This document shows positions 56,692 through 64,000 of a DNA stretch of 64,000 nt, in pieces. This DNA comes from Devosia enhydra (lineage in GTDB: Bacteria; Pseudomonadota; Alphaproteobacteria; Rhizobiales; Devosiaceae). The DNA lies in contig NZ_FPKU01000001.1 of the NCBI RefSeq assembly GCF_900119845.1, forward strand, positions 310,001 through 374,000, read 5' to 3'. The translations under genes and the position numbers were made by a program. Below the pieces are notes generated by a model. It searched no databases and had not been told where the DNA came from. It saw only the letters and a list, made by a program, of their open reading frames with translations. How positions within the stretch are numbered: the first letter of the stretch is position 1; every line of letters begins with the position of its first letter.

Positions 56692-57632
56692 GCGCAATGG
56701 CCGAAGACAGCGTCGTCGCCTCCTCCGAGGCGGCGATCCGCGACGGCTCGAAGAGCTTTGCCGCCGCCGCGCGCCTCTTCGACAAGTCGACGCGCGACGA
56801 CGCGGTCATGCTGTATGCCTGGTGCCGGCATTGCGACGACGTCATCGACGGCCAGACCCTGGGGCACGACCAAGAGGCCGATTTCCGCCGCGGCCAGGCT
56901 GAGCGGCTCGCCGAACTCCGCCGCAAGACAAAGGCGGCGCTCGAGGGCGGGCAGGCCGAAGACGAGATCTTCGAGGCGCTGCGGCGCGTGGTTGCCAACA
57001 ACGCCATCCCCGCAATCCACCCGCAGGAGCTGCTCTACGGTTTCCAGATGGATGTCGAGGAGCGCCACTATGCGACCCTCGATGACACCTATGAGTATTG
57101 CTACCACGTCGCCGGTGTCGTCGGAGTGATGATGGCGATGATCATGGGCGCGCGCGATCCGGCCGTTCTCGACCGCGCCTCCGATCTCGGCATCGCCTTC
57201 CAGCTCACCAACATCGCCCGCGACGTCGTCGACGATGCGCGCATGGGGCGCTGCTACCTGCCCGACGAGCTTCTGGCCCGTCACGGGGTGACCAGCGTCG
57301 ATCCCGACGATCCCGAGCAGCGCCGGCGCCTGCACAACGCTGCTCTCGAGCTGCTCGACATCGCCGATCGCTATTACGATTCCGCTCTTGTCGGCATGGC
57401 GGCGCTGCCGCCGCGCTCCGCCTGGGCCATCGCCGCCGCCCGCCGCGTCTACCGCGCCATCGGCGCCCGTCTCAGGTCAGGCGGCCCCTCGGCCTGGGAT
57501 CGCCGCGTCTCGACCACCCGCGCCCAGAAACTCGCCCTCCTCTCCACCGCGCTCCTCGACGTCGCCACCAGCCGCATCGCCCCCCACCGCACCAACCGCA
57601 CCGCCCTCTGGACCCGCCCAGGGCGAGGTTGA
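56688..57632 (+). CDS. crtB: Phytoene synthase
   Basis: Condenses two geranylgeranyl diphosphates to phytoene. The 314 residues carry the two Asp-rich motifs of squalene/phytoene synthases: DDVID (~50–54) and NIARDVVDDA (~176–185), plus YCYHVAGVVG. The basic Pro/Thr/Arg-rich C-terminus is variable. Last gene of crtYIB. It ends just before a repeat-rich stretch that separates it from the convergent crtE operon. Confidence 0.96.
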   Translation: MSAMAEDSVVASSEAAIRDGSKSFAAAARLFDKSTRDDAVMLYAWCRHCDDVIDGQTLGHDQEADFRRGQAERLAELRRKTKAALEGGQAEDEIFEALRRVVANNAIPAIHPQELLYGFQMDVEERHYATLDDTYEYCYHVAGVVGVMMAMIMGARDPAVLDRASDLGIAFQLTNIARDVVDDARMGRCYLPDELLARHGVTSVDPDDPEQRRRLHNAALELLDIADRYYDSALVGMAALPPRSAWAIAAARRVYRAIGARLRSGGPSAWDRRVSTTRAQKLALLSTALLDVATSRIAPHRTNRTALWTRPGRG

Positions 57633-57703
57633 CCTCAGGCACAGGGGGCACCGCACCAGGTATCGCCCCACCCCCCCAATTCTCGAGCCTCGCGCGCCCT
57701 TAA

Positions 57704-57724
57704 CCTCTCCCCCAAAGGGAGAGG
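57704..57724. repeat. Short copy of the intergenic palindrome
   Basis: CCTCTCCC and GGGAGAGG arms around CCAAA, the same outer arms as in the element at 35943–36048. Part of the 301-base non-coding stretch between crtB and the acetyltransferase gene. Confidence 0.55.
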
Positions 57725-57788
57725 TGAAGAGGAGCCCCGCACTAAGCATCATGCCAGAACCGCCATTCCCAAGGCTCGCGCACCCTTA

Positions 57789-57950
57789 CCTCTCCCTTCG
57801 GGGGCTTCGAGGCGACGGCGAAGCCGGTCAATCCGTCCGGTGGACGGATTGAAGCCGAGAAGGCCATGAGAGCTATGCTCGAATGGCGCGAGGTCGGCCG
57901 CAGGCCGGGTGAGGGGGCCTTGCCGCTTGCGCGTTACGGGGCCCCTCCCA
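57789..57950. repeat. Intergenic palindromic repeat element, interrupted copy B
   Basis: The left arm CCTCTCCC (57789–57796) and the right half from 57890 (AGGTCGG, CCGGGTGAGGGGGCCTTGCC, ending GGGGCCCCTCCC) correspond to the element at 35943–36048. In between lie about 86 extra bases, 57802–57888. The insert contains a perfect palindrome AATCCGTCC/GGACGGATT (57830–57850) and GGCTTC/GAAGCC arms, so one repeat seems nested in another. The right edge supplies the last codons and stop of the acetyltransferase gene. Confidence 0.55.
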
Positions 57951-58728
57951 CCCCAACGCTCCCCCGCGCCGCGTCGCACTCCTCGCATCCCGCCTCGGGG
58001 CCGTGCAGAAACACCAGCGGATCAACCCGCAGCCGCATCACGGCTGCCTCGACGACATCGCGCGATCTCATCAGCCGCCCCGTGCCGTGCCCGACTGGAC
58101 CGATGGCGATCCTGCCCTCGGCGGACAGCCAGTCGTCGGCCAGCGAAAACCGCTGGCAGCAATGGTCGGGCTCGTCGACCGCCACGCGCACCGGCTGGCC
58201 ATCGCGTTCGATGGTCAGGAACGAGCGGCTTGAATAGGGCACGCCCGCCAGGCTCTCGGCCATATGCAGCGTGGTGTTGGCATCCTGCCCAACGCCCAAA
58301 AGCAGGATCTTGCCGTCGAGGCGGTGGATATGCCCGACCGGGCTCGCGGGCCCATGCGGGGGCAGCGGCAGGTCGCCGGAGACGACCTCGGCGGCCAGCG
58401 GCCCCTTCGCGATGAAAGCCATCGGATGGCTGGAGCGTTCAACCCCCGGCATGCGCCGGAAGGTCTCGGCGGTGATGCCGAGATCGGCGGGGCAGGGGGT
58501 CAATGCCGGGTCGAAGATCGCGTCGTCTTCGCTCGTCCAACCCGGCATGGCGAGCGTGCCCTCACGCCCCACGGCGTCGAGCAGGCCCAGCACCAGCCCC
58601 TCGGGTCCGCCCGCGATAGGCCGCACGGCGCGAAACGAGGTGTGCACGAGCAGCAGATCGCCCGGCATGACGCCCAGGTCGCGCAACTGCGCGACGAGAG
58701 CCTCTCGCGTCACCGGATCGCGCGCCAT
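57934..58728 (-). CDS. AAC(3)-family N-acetyltransferase
   Basis: Acetyl-CoA-dependent acetyltransferase of the aminoglycoside-3-N-acetyltransferase fold. The 264 residues show the family pattern LLVHTSFRAV, GGPEGLVLGLLDAVG, GTLAMPGWT, ERSSHPMAF and DANTTLHMAE. Chromosomal members often have no proven antibiotic role. It is the last gene of the crtE–ABC–crtZ operon, 3 bases after crtZ, which makes a role with a carotenoid-linked or exported substrate conceivable but unproven. The last residues (VGVGGAP) are encoded by the repeat at 57789–57950. Confidence 0.88.
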   Translation of the reverse strand: MARDPVTREALVAQLRDLGVMPGDLLLVHTSFRAVRPIAGGPEGLVLGLLDAVGREGTLAMPGWTSEDDAIFDPALTPCPADLGITAETFRRMPGVERSSHPMAFIAKGPLAAEVVSGDLPLPPHGPASPVGHIHRLDGKILLLGVGQDANTTLHMAESLAGVPYSSRSFLTIERDGQPVRVAVDEPDHCCQRFSLADDWLSAEGRIAIGPVGHGTGRLMRSRDVVEAAVMRLRVDPLVFLHGPEAGCEECDAARGSVGVGGAP

Positions 58729-58731
58729 CGC

Positions 58732-59259
58732 TCAGTGCAGCGCGGGGCGCTCGTCATCGTCGAGATGGGCGGTCTTGTCATAGGGCTTGGGCTGGTTGTC
58801 GAGCTTCTTGACCAGTTTGTCGACCGGCTCGGCATAGACGAACCCGAAGGACACGCAGCCCTCCTTGCCCTTGACCGCATGATGCAGGCGATGCGCCTGG
58901 TAGACGCGCTTCAGATAGCCCTTGCGCGGGATATACTTGAACGGCCAGCGCTGGTGCACCAGCCCGTCATGAAAGAAGAAATAGAGGAAGCCATAGATAG
59001 TGATGCCGATGGCGATCCACAGCAGCGGCTGCCAGTAGAACGACCCGACATAAAAGAGCCCGATGGCAAAGCAGGCAAACACCACCGCATAGAGGTCGTT
59101 GAGTTCGAGCCCGCCCTCATGCGGCTCGTGGTGCGATTTGTGCCAGCCCCAGCCCCAGCCATGCATGATGTGCTCGTGGCTCCAGGCCGCGAACCATTCC
59201 ATGAATGCGACGGTGCCGGCGATCATCACGACCGGAACGAGGAAATCGAGAAAACCCAT
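58732..59259 (-). CDS. crtZ: Beta-carotene hydroxylase
   Basis: Di-iron membrane hydroxylase converting beta-carotene through cryptoxanthin to zeaxanthin. The 175 residues have four histidine boxes, HEHIMH, HKSHH, HDGLVHQRW and HRLHH, and about four hydrophobic stretches. AAGGAGACGTC precedes the ATG. It lies between the ABC permease (16 bases) and the acetyltransferase (3 bases). Confidence 0.96.
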   Translation of the reverse strand: MGFLDFLVPVVMIAGTVAFMEWFAAWSHEHIMHGWGWGWHKSHHEPHEGGLELNDLYAVVFACFAIGLFYVGSFYWQPLLWIAIGITIYGFLYFFFHDGLVHQRWPFKYIPRKGYLKRVYQAHRLHHAVKGKEGCVSFGFVYAEPVDKLVKKLDNQPKPYDKTAHLDDDERPALH

Positions 59260-59275
59260 TGACGTCTCCTTCGGC

Positions 59276-60481
59276 TCAGAGCCGCAGGCGTATGCGCGAA
59301 ATCACCAGGGCCGCCAATACGCCTATGGCAGCGGTCGCGGCAAGTGGCGCGAAAGACGCAGCCAGCTCTTCGAGCGACTCTCCGCGCCATAATACGCCAT
59401 GATAGGCCTCGATGGACCACGCATTCGGCGTGAACCAGCCCAGTTGCTGCAGCCAGGGCGGCATCATGAAGCGGGGCACCATCGAGCCCCCGATGGCCGA
59501 GCACACCAGCACGATGAAGGTGGAAATCGTCTGCGCCTGCTGCTTGGAGGTGCAGGCCGAAGCCACGAGCAGCCCGAGCCCCGCCGCCGCCGCCGCCGCC
59601 AGCAGCGTCGTCAGGCTCCAGGCCAGGGCTTCATCCCAGAACGCCACGCGATAGGCGATCGCCGCAACGAGGAAGATCAGGAAAACCTGGATGACCCCCT
59701 GCGCTGTCAGGAACAGGAACTTGCCGATCACCACCACATCCGTGCCCGCCGGCCCCACGGCCAGCCGGTCGACGATGCCCGAATTGCGCTCCTCAATGAG
59801 GGTGGCGGCGCCCTGCATCGCCGAAAACAGCAGGAAGAGGATGGCGACGGCCCCGGCATAATAGGTGACGGTGGCGCTGGCTTCCCCGCTCGGGCCCGTG
59901 GTGTCGAGCCTCACGAGCGCATCGCTGCCTTCGGTGGGCGGCGGCTCTGCGGCCACCGCGTCGAGGCCTGCGGCAAGCCGCGCCTGCTGCTCGGGCGAGA
60001 AGCCTCCCACCAGCTGCCCGATCGCCGGGGCGGTGCGCGAGAGCCCGATCTCGGGCAGCTTTTCGGCCAGAATGCGCTGCACATGGCCCGAAACGATCGA
60101 TCCGGCCATCAGCTTGCCCGGGTCGATCACCACCACCACAGGCGGTTCCTCGCCGCTGCCATCGAGCGGCCCGACAACTGCGATGGCGGCATCGGCCTCG
60201 CCATGCAGCACCGTCTCGCGCAGCGCCTCGAGCGAACCATAGGTCTCCGCGCGCATGCGCAGTGAGGGTTCGGCGCGCAATTCGGCTTCGAGCCGGGTCG
60301 CTGCGGACGAGGGGGCGAGCCCGGCATAAGCAACCTGCAAACGCAATTCGTCGCCCGATGTGCCCGAAAAGATCGCCGCGAAGATCACGAAGATCGTCGG
60401 GGGCAGGATGAACGCCATCGCCAGCGCCCCCCGGTCGCGGATGAGGCTCAGCGCCAGCACCTTGAGCATGGCGAAAATCAT
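59276..60481 (-). CDS. ABC-2-type transporter permease
   Basis: Inner-membrane permease of the ABC-2 export class. Of 401 residues, one helix (~18–38) precedes a long extracytoplasmic region (~40–210); five further helices follow from ~215, the last at ~380–398 with [11 protein letters not shown] at the end. This layout is as in YhgE/NatB-like and drug-export permeases. Its start overlaps the ATPase stop by 4 bases, so the two form one transporter. Position inside the carotenoid operon is unusual. Confidence 0.9.
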   Translation of the reverse strand: MIFAMLKVLALSLIRDRGALAMAFILPPTIFVIFAAIFSGTSGDELRLQVAYAGLAPSSAATRLEAELRAEPSLRMRAETYGSLEALRETVLHGEADAAIAVVGPLDGSGEEPPVVVVIDPGKLMAGSIVSGHVQRILAEKLPEIGLSRTAPAIGQLVGGFSPEQQARLAAGLDAVAAEPPPTEGSDALVRLDTTGPSGEASATVTYYAGAVAILFLLFSAMQGAATLIEERNSGIVDRLAVGPAGTDVVVIGKFLFLTAQGVIQVFLIFLVAAIAYRVAFWDEALAWSLTTLLAAAAAAGLGLLVASACTSKQQAQTISTFIVLVCSAIGGSMVPRFMMPPWLQQLGWFTPNAWSIEAYHGVLWRGESLEELAASFAPLAATAAIGVLAALVISRIRLRL

Positions 60482-61449
60482 GCCGCTTCCTCGATGACCA
60501 TCGGAGCGCGGTCGGTCTTCTTGCGCGACAGGTGGAGGAAGAGGCTGTCGAGCCCGGGCTCGCGCAGGCGGATCTCGCGAACGAGGATGCCGACGCGTTC
60601 GAGCCGCTCGGCCAGCCCCACCGAGGTGCTGCCATCGGCCGCACCCATCACCGACCAGCTCATTTCCGAGGTGCCGGCGATGAAGCTCGAGCGCACGAGC
60701 GCATCGCGCTGCTTCTTGGTGAGCTTGCGGCGCAACTCGAGGATGATTTCCTTCTGCCCCTCGAAGGTCTCAGCGATCAGCCCGCGCGGCGTGCCCTTGG
60801 GCGCGATCACCCCGTCGCGCAGAAAACCGACGGTGGCGCATAGCGTTTCGGCCTGGTCGAGATCATGGGTCGCAAGCAGCACCGCCATGCCCGACAGGCT
60901 GAGGTCGCGGATGACGTCCTGCAGCTCGTTGCGCGCATCGACGTCTACGCCAACCGTCGGCTCGTCGAGGATCAGCAGGCTCGGATTGTGCAGGATGGCG
61001 GCGGCGATATTGACGCGCCGCTTCCATCCCCCCGACAGGATATCCACCGGATCGTCGGCCCGCTCGCGCAGCCGCGCCGCTTCGAGCGCCCAGTCCACGG
61101 CCCGGTGCGTGTCCTTGCGCCGCAGCCCTGAGAGCCTGCCGAAGGCGACGAGGTTCTCGCGCACGCTGAGGTGCATGTAGAGCGCCAGCTCCTGCGGCAC
61201 GAGCCCGATATGGTTGAGTGCCGCCCGCTTGCCGCGCTTGTGGCCGGCAATCGTCACGTCACCCGCAGTCGGGGTCACCCGGCCGCAGATGGTGCGGATG
61301 AGCGTCGTCTTGCCCGCTCCATTGGGTCCGAGCAGGCCGAAGATCTCTCCCGAGGCGATGGCGAGGTTGAGCCCGCGCAACACGTTGCGTGTCCCGAAGC
61401 GCACTTCGAGCGCCTCGACGGCGAGAATGGGCGTGGCGGCAGGCGTCAA
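60478..61449 (-). CDS. ABC transporter ATP-binding protein
   Basis: ATPase of the ABC-2 exporter with the downstream permease. The 323 residues include Walker [10 protein letters not shown] (~40–48), signature LSGGWKRR (a tryptophan replaces the usual glutamine), Walker [13 protein letters not shown] and a switch His in ATHDLDQAE. After ~230 there is a DUF4162-like C-terminal tail. Start TTG 61449, 21 bases after the crtE stop; no better start is visible. Confidence 0.92.
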   Translation of the reverse strand: MTPAATPILAVEALEVRFGTRNVLRGLNLAIASGEIFGLLGPNGAGKTTLIRTICGRVTPTAGDVTIAGHKRGKRAALNHIGLVPQELALYMHLSVRENLVAFGRLSGLRRKDTHRAVDWALEAARLRERADDPVDILSGGWKRRVNIAAAILHNPSLLILDEPTVGVDVDARNELQDVIRDLSLSGMAVLLATHDLDQAETLCATVGFLRDGVIAPKGTPRGLIAETFEGQKEIILELRRKLTKKQRDALVRSSFIAGTSEMSWSVMGAADGSTSVGLAERLERVGILVREIRLREPGLDSLFLHLSRKKTDRAPMVIEEAA

Positions 61450-61470
61450 GGCTGTCCCCGGAAGACGGCG

Positions 61471-62424
61471 TCAGGTGGCCGAACCGGTGCTCCGCGTCTG
61501 GAACACGCGCGCCACCAATTCGTCGAGCCTTGTGGCATCGATCCGCGCTTCGGCCAAGGCCCGTCTCGCAAGGTTGAGGTGCTCCGCGCAGCTCAGGCGC
61601 GCCTGCTCGATCCCGAGGAGGGAAACGAGCGTCGGCTTGCTGCCGTCCTGGTTGACGTCCTTGCCCGCTTCCGCCGGCTTGGCCGTCTGGTCGATGAGGT
61701 CGTCCGCCGTCTGGAAGGCGAGCCCGAAATGCCGCGCAAAGCTCCTGATCGCGCCCACCTGCTGGGCATCGAGGCCGCGCAGCACCGCGCCCATTTCGGC
61801 CGAGGCGACGAACAGCACGCCGGTCTTGAGCCAGTTGAGCTGCTCGACCGGCTTGGCGTCCGTCAGCCCGTCGCGCCCGTTGATGTCGATTTCCTGCCCG
61901 GCCACCAGCCCATTCGAGCCGATGGCATCCGAGAGAATCGCCGCCAGCCGCGTCCGCACGGGCGCGGGCACCTGCTCGAGTTCGGCGATGATGCCGAAGG
62001 CGCGGTTCATCAGCGCAATGGCGGCGAGAATCGCGGTGGCCTCGCCGAACTGCACATGCGTGGTGGGGCGCTGGCGGCGCATTGCCGCATCGTCCATGCA
62101 GGGCAGGTCGTCGAGGATCAGCGAGGCGGTATGCACCATCTCGATGGCGCACCCCACATCGAGGGCCGCTTCACGCAATGATTCGCCGGGGTCGGCGATG
62201 AGGAAGCACATCACCGGCCGCACGCGCTTGGAGGGCGCGATCAGGGCGTGGCGCATGGCCAGATGCAGGTTCCTCGGCTGCGCATCGCCCGGCGGCACCA
62301 GCAGTTCGAGCCGCTCATCCACCAGCCTGCGCACATGGCCGAGCGAGCCGCCACCCTCATTGGCCGCAACGGGGGGACGGGCAGGGGATGCTGCGACTGC
62401 TGCCGATTGGCCGGCGCTGCTCAT
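61471..62424 (-). CDS. crtE: Geranylgeranyl diphosphate synthase
   Basis: Trans-prenyltransferase supplying GGPP to CrtB. ATG 62424 (MSSAGQSA, 317 residues) is chosen although the frame is open to 62562. The first Asp-rich motif is DDLPCMDD (~107) with MHTAS-like upstream sequence, the second is DDLID (~240). First gene of the minus-strand operon with the ABC exporter, crtZ and the acetyltransferase. The Asp-motif spacing fits IspA/CrtE-type synthases; chain length is inferred from context. Confidence 0.93.
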   Translation of the reverse strand: MSSAGQSAAVAASPARPPVAANEGGGSLGHVRRLVDERLELLVPPGDAQPRNLHLAMRHALIAPSKRVRPVMCFLIADPGESLREAALDVGCAIEMVHTASLILDDLPCMDDAAMRRQRPTTHVQFGEATAILAAIALMNRAFGIIAELEQVPAPVRTRLAAILSDAIGSNGLVAGQEIDINGRDGLTDAKPVEQLNWLKTGVLFVASAEMGAVLRGLDAQQVGAIRSFARHFGLAFQTADDLIDQTAKPAEAGKDVNQDGSKPTLVSLLGIEQARLSCAEHLNLARRALAEARIDATRLDELVARVFQTRSTGSAT

Positions 62425-62626
62425 GGGCGAAACGTCCCCGAAAGTGGCGAAACGATGTGAACCTGATCCTATCAAGCATTTGCAGCCCTTTGCCACAAGC
62501 ACTGCGTTAGCCTCATGGTTTCCCGATCCATTCCGCCGCGCCCCGTTGTGGCCGCTGCGCAACTATCGCGCCGGCGACGCGAAAACGGCTCCCCGCCGTG
62601 CCGTCGCGAGGGGGCGCGTCAGCCGC

Positions 62627-62665
62627 TTGCCGCAGCCCGGCCTGTTTGTTATGCTTCATAACAAA
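62627..62665 (+). promoter_or_regulatory. Promoter and perfect inverted-repeat operator upstream of fcs
   Basis: TTGCCG (62627–62632), 17-base spacer, TATGCT (62650–62655) form a promoter. The −10 lies in a perfect inverted repeat with arms TTTGTTATG (62645–62653) and CATAACAAA (62657–62665) around CTT. Such AT-rich 9+9 sites are typical of MarR-family repressors, which control hydroxycinnamate genes in several proteobacteria. The regulator gene is not in the window. Confidence 0.65.
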
Positions 62666-62679
62666 TGGAGGAGGGGCCG

Positions 62680-64000
62680 ATGGAGGATGGTCAGCCGGCA
62701 TTGCGTGCCGTGCGCATGGGCACGCTGCGCGTGACGATGGAGCGCGATCCCGGCGGGGTCATTCGCCTTGCCTCGCCCGACGCCCTTCCCGAGCCCGCCC
62801 GTTCCATGCCCCAGCGCATCGCCTACTGGGCCGAGCGCACGCCCGATGCGGTCATGATCGCCGATCGCGGCGAAAACGGCTGGCGCACGGCAAGCTATGC
62901 TGACGTCGCGCGCCGCATCCGGCCGCTCGCGCAGGCCCTGCTCGATGCCGGGCTTTCTGCCGAGCGGCCGCTGGTTATCCTCTCTGGCAACCGCATCGAG
63001 CACGCGCTTTTAGGCTATGCCGCCATGCTGGCCGGCATCCCGCATGCGCCGCTCTCGCCGGCCTACTCCCTGGTGTCCAAGGATTTCGGCAAGCTGCGCT
63101 ACATCCTGGACCTGCTGAACCCCGGCATGGTCTATGCCGAGGATGGCGCGGCCTTCGGTCCGGCGATCGAGGCCGTCGTGCCCGCCGATACGGCGGTGGT
63201 CGTCTCGCGCAATCCGCTGCCGGGCCGCCCGTCGCAGCTCCTCTCCGACCTCGAGACCACCGCGCCCACCCCCGCGCTCGACGCCGCAGCCGCCGCAATC
63301 GGGCCCGATACGATCGCGAAATTCCTGTTCACTTCCGGCTCCACCGGCAGCCCCAAGGCCGTCATCACCACCCAGCGCATGCTGACCACCAATCAGGAGA
63401 TGATCCGGCACGCTCTCGCCTTCCTCGCCGATGAGCCGCCGATCCTCATCGACTGGATGCCGTGGAACCATGTCGCCGGGGGCAGCCACAATCTGGGCAT
63501 CGCGGTCTATAATGGCGGCGCCTTCTATATCGACGATGGCCAGCCAACCCCTCAGAACATCGGGCGCACCATCCGCAACCTCTCCGAAGTGTCCCCGCAC
63601 GTCTATTTCAACGTGCCCAAGGGCTACGAGATGCTGATCGAGCCGCTGCGCACCAACGCAGCGCTGCGCGAAAGCTTCTTCAAGAACCTCAAGCTGCTTC
63701 AATATGCCGGCGCCGGCCTCAGCCAGTATGTCTGGGACGGGCTCGACGCCGCCGCCCGCGATGCGACCGGCGAGCGCATCATGATGATCACCGGCTATGG
63801 CTCGACCGAGACGGCCCCCTTCGCCTTCACCACCACCTGGCCGGTGGAGCGCGCCGGCATGGTGGGGCTGCCCGCGCCGGGCCTCGAGATCAAGCTCGTG
63901 CCCGATGGCGAGAAGATGGAGCTGCGCCTGCGCGGCCCCAACGTCACGCCGGGCTATTGGAAGGATGCCGAAAAAACCGCCCAGGCCTTCGACGCCGAGG
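62680..64000 (+). CDS. fcs: Feruloyl-CoA-synthase-like acyl-CoA ligase (3' partial)
   Basis: ANL-superfamily ligase that would activate ferulate or a related hydroxycinnamate to its CoA thioester. The 440 visible residues include the AMP-binding P-loop [12 protein letters not shown] (~228), the family segment [24 protein letters not shown] and the adenylate motif YGSTET. The start ATG 62680 has GGAGGAGG 6 bases upstream; ATG 62665 is an in-frame alternative. The gene runs off the window end before the C-terminal catalytic lysine. Substrate is inferred from similarity. Confidence 0.88.
   Translation, partial: MEDGQPALRAVRMGTLRVTMERDPGGVIRLASPDALPEPARSMPQRIAYWAERTPDAVMIADRGENGWRTASYADVARRIRPLAQALLDAGLSAERPLVILSGNRIEHALLGYAAMLAGIPHAPLSPAYSLVSKDFGKLRYILDLLNPGMVYAEDGAAFGPAIEAVVPADTAVVVSRNPLPGRPSQLLSDLETTAPTPALDAAAAAIGPDTIAKFLFTSGSTGSPKAVITTQRMLTTNQEMIRHALAFLADEPPILIDWMPWNHVAGGSHNLGIAVYNGGAFYIDDGQPTPQNIGRTIRNLSEVSPHVYFNVPKGYEMLIEPLRTNAALRESFFKNLKLLQYAGAGLSQYVWDGLDAAARDATGERIMMITGYGSTETAPFAFTTTWPVERAGMVGLPAPGLEIKLVPDGEKMELRLRGPNVTPGYWKDAEKTAQAFDAE

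Noticed and set aside
54011-57632. RpoE control of crtYIB
   Set aside because: No TGATCC-like −35 with an 18-base spacer was found in the 227 bases upstream of crtY, so a regulon link to rpoE–chrR is not supported by sequence.
57934-58728. Acquired aminoglycoside-resistance gene
   Set aside because: The AAC(3) fold is clear, but there are no mobile elements nearby, base composition matches the neighbours, and it sits inside a chromosomal operon. A resistance role is not shown.
62464-62495. TGATCC in the crtE–fcs gap as an RpoE promoter
   Set aside because: 18 bases on there is CTTTGC, unlike the −10 elements of the rpoE module, and the orientation (plus) does not serve crtE.

Overview
The window is high-GC chromosomal DNA from an alphaproteobacterium, most likely Hyphomicrobiales and Devosia-like. 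This is inferred from gene content and order: a str/S10/spc/alpha ribosomal superoperon without infA, rpmJ or rpsD; an ATP12-type chaperone and a Tim44-like protein; an alaC–hom–glpX–recJ neighbourhood; an RpoE–ChrR singlet-oxygen module; and a zeaxanthin-type carotenoid cluster. GTG and TTG starts are common and genes are packed with 1–4 base overlaps. No rRNA, tRNA, insertion sequence, prophage or CRISPR was found.

1–17.3 kb: translation core. In order: fusA (5' cut by the window edge), tuf, the S10 operon (rpsJ to rpsQ), the spc operon (rplN to secY, adk), then rpsM-rpsK-rpoA-rplQ behind its own TTGACA-N17-TAAGAA promoter, ending in a strong terminator. A hairpin with a T-tract lies between tuf and rpsJ.

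17.3–30 kb: housekeeping and envelope genes. These are an NAD-dependent reductase, a small P-loop ATPase, an ornithine/lysine decarboxylase (minus strand), a DegP/HtrA protease, rarA, an OB-fold/flotillin membrane pair, and the tightly overlapping run crcB–rluC-like–HAD phosphatase–ATP12 chaperone, converging on a minus-strand UGT-type glycosyltransferase.

30–39 kb: amino-acid and central metabolism. The order is alaC, an unknown multi-pass membrane protein, homoserine dehydrogenase with an unusual helix-turn-helix-like N-terminal extension, glpX, a DUF1801 gene, a Tim44-like protein (minus) and recJ.

39–45 kb: a photo-oxidative-stress module. A flavin oxidoreductase, a DUF1365 protein and a cyclopropane-fatty-acid synthase (plus) converge on rpoE–chrR–SDR (minus); a small DUF2188-like gene diverges from rpoE. 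Three promoters share a TGATCC-like −35 with an 18-base spacer, which outlines an RpoE regulon.

45–54 kb: an aldo-keto reductase; a phd–doc toxin–antitoxin pair with its own promoter/operator; a PadR-controlled RND efflux operon (padR–membrane fusion protein–RND pump) with palindromes over the padR promoter; and nadC–cysQ.

54–62.5 kb: carotenoid synthesis. crtY-crtI-crtB (plus) converge on a compact minus-strand operon, crtE–ABC ATPase–ABC permease–crtZ–AAC(3)-like acetyltransferase. The predicted product is zeaxanthin. The embedded ABC exporter and acetyltransferase are the most unusual arrangement in the window.

62.6–64 kb: the 5' part of a feruloyl-CoA-synthase-like gene behind a promoter whose −10 lies in a perfect 9+9 inverted repeat, probably a repressor operator.
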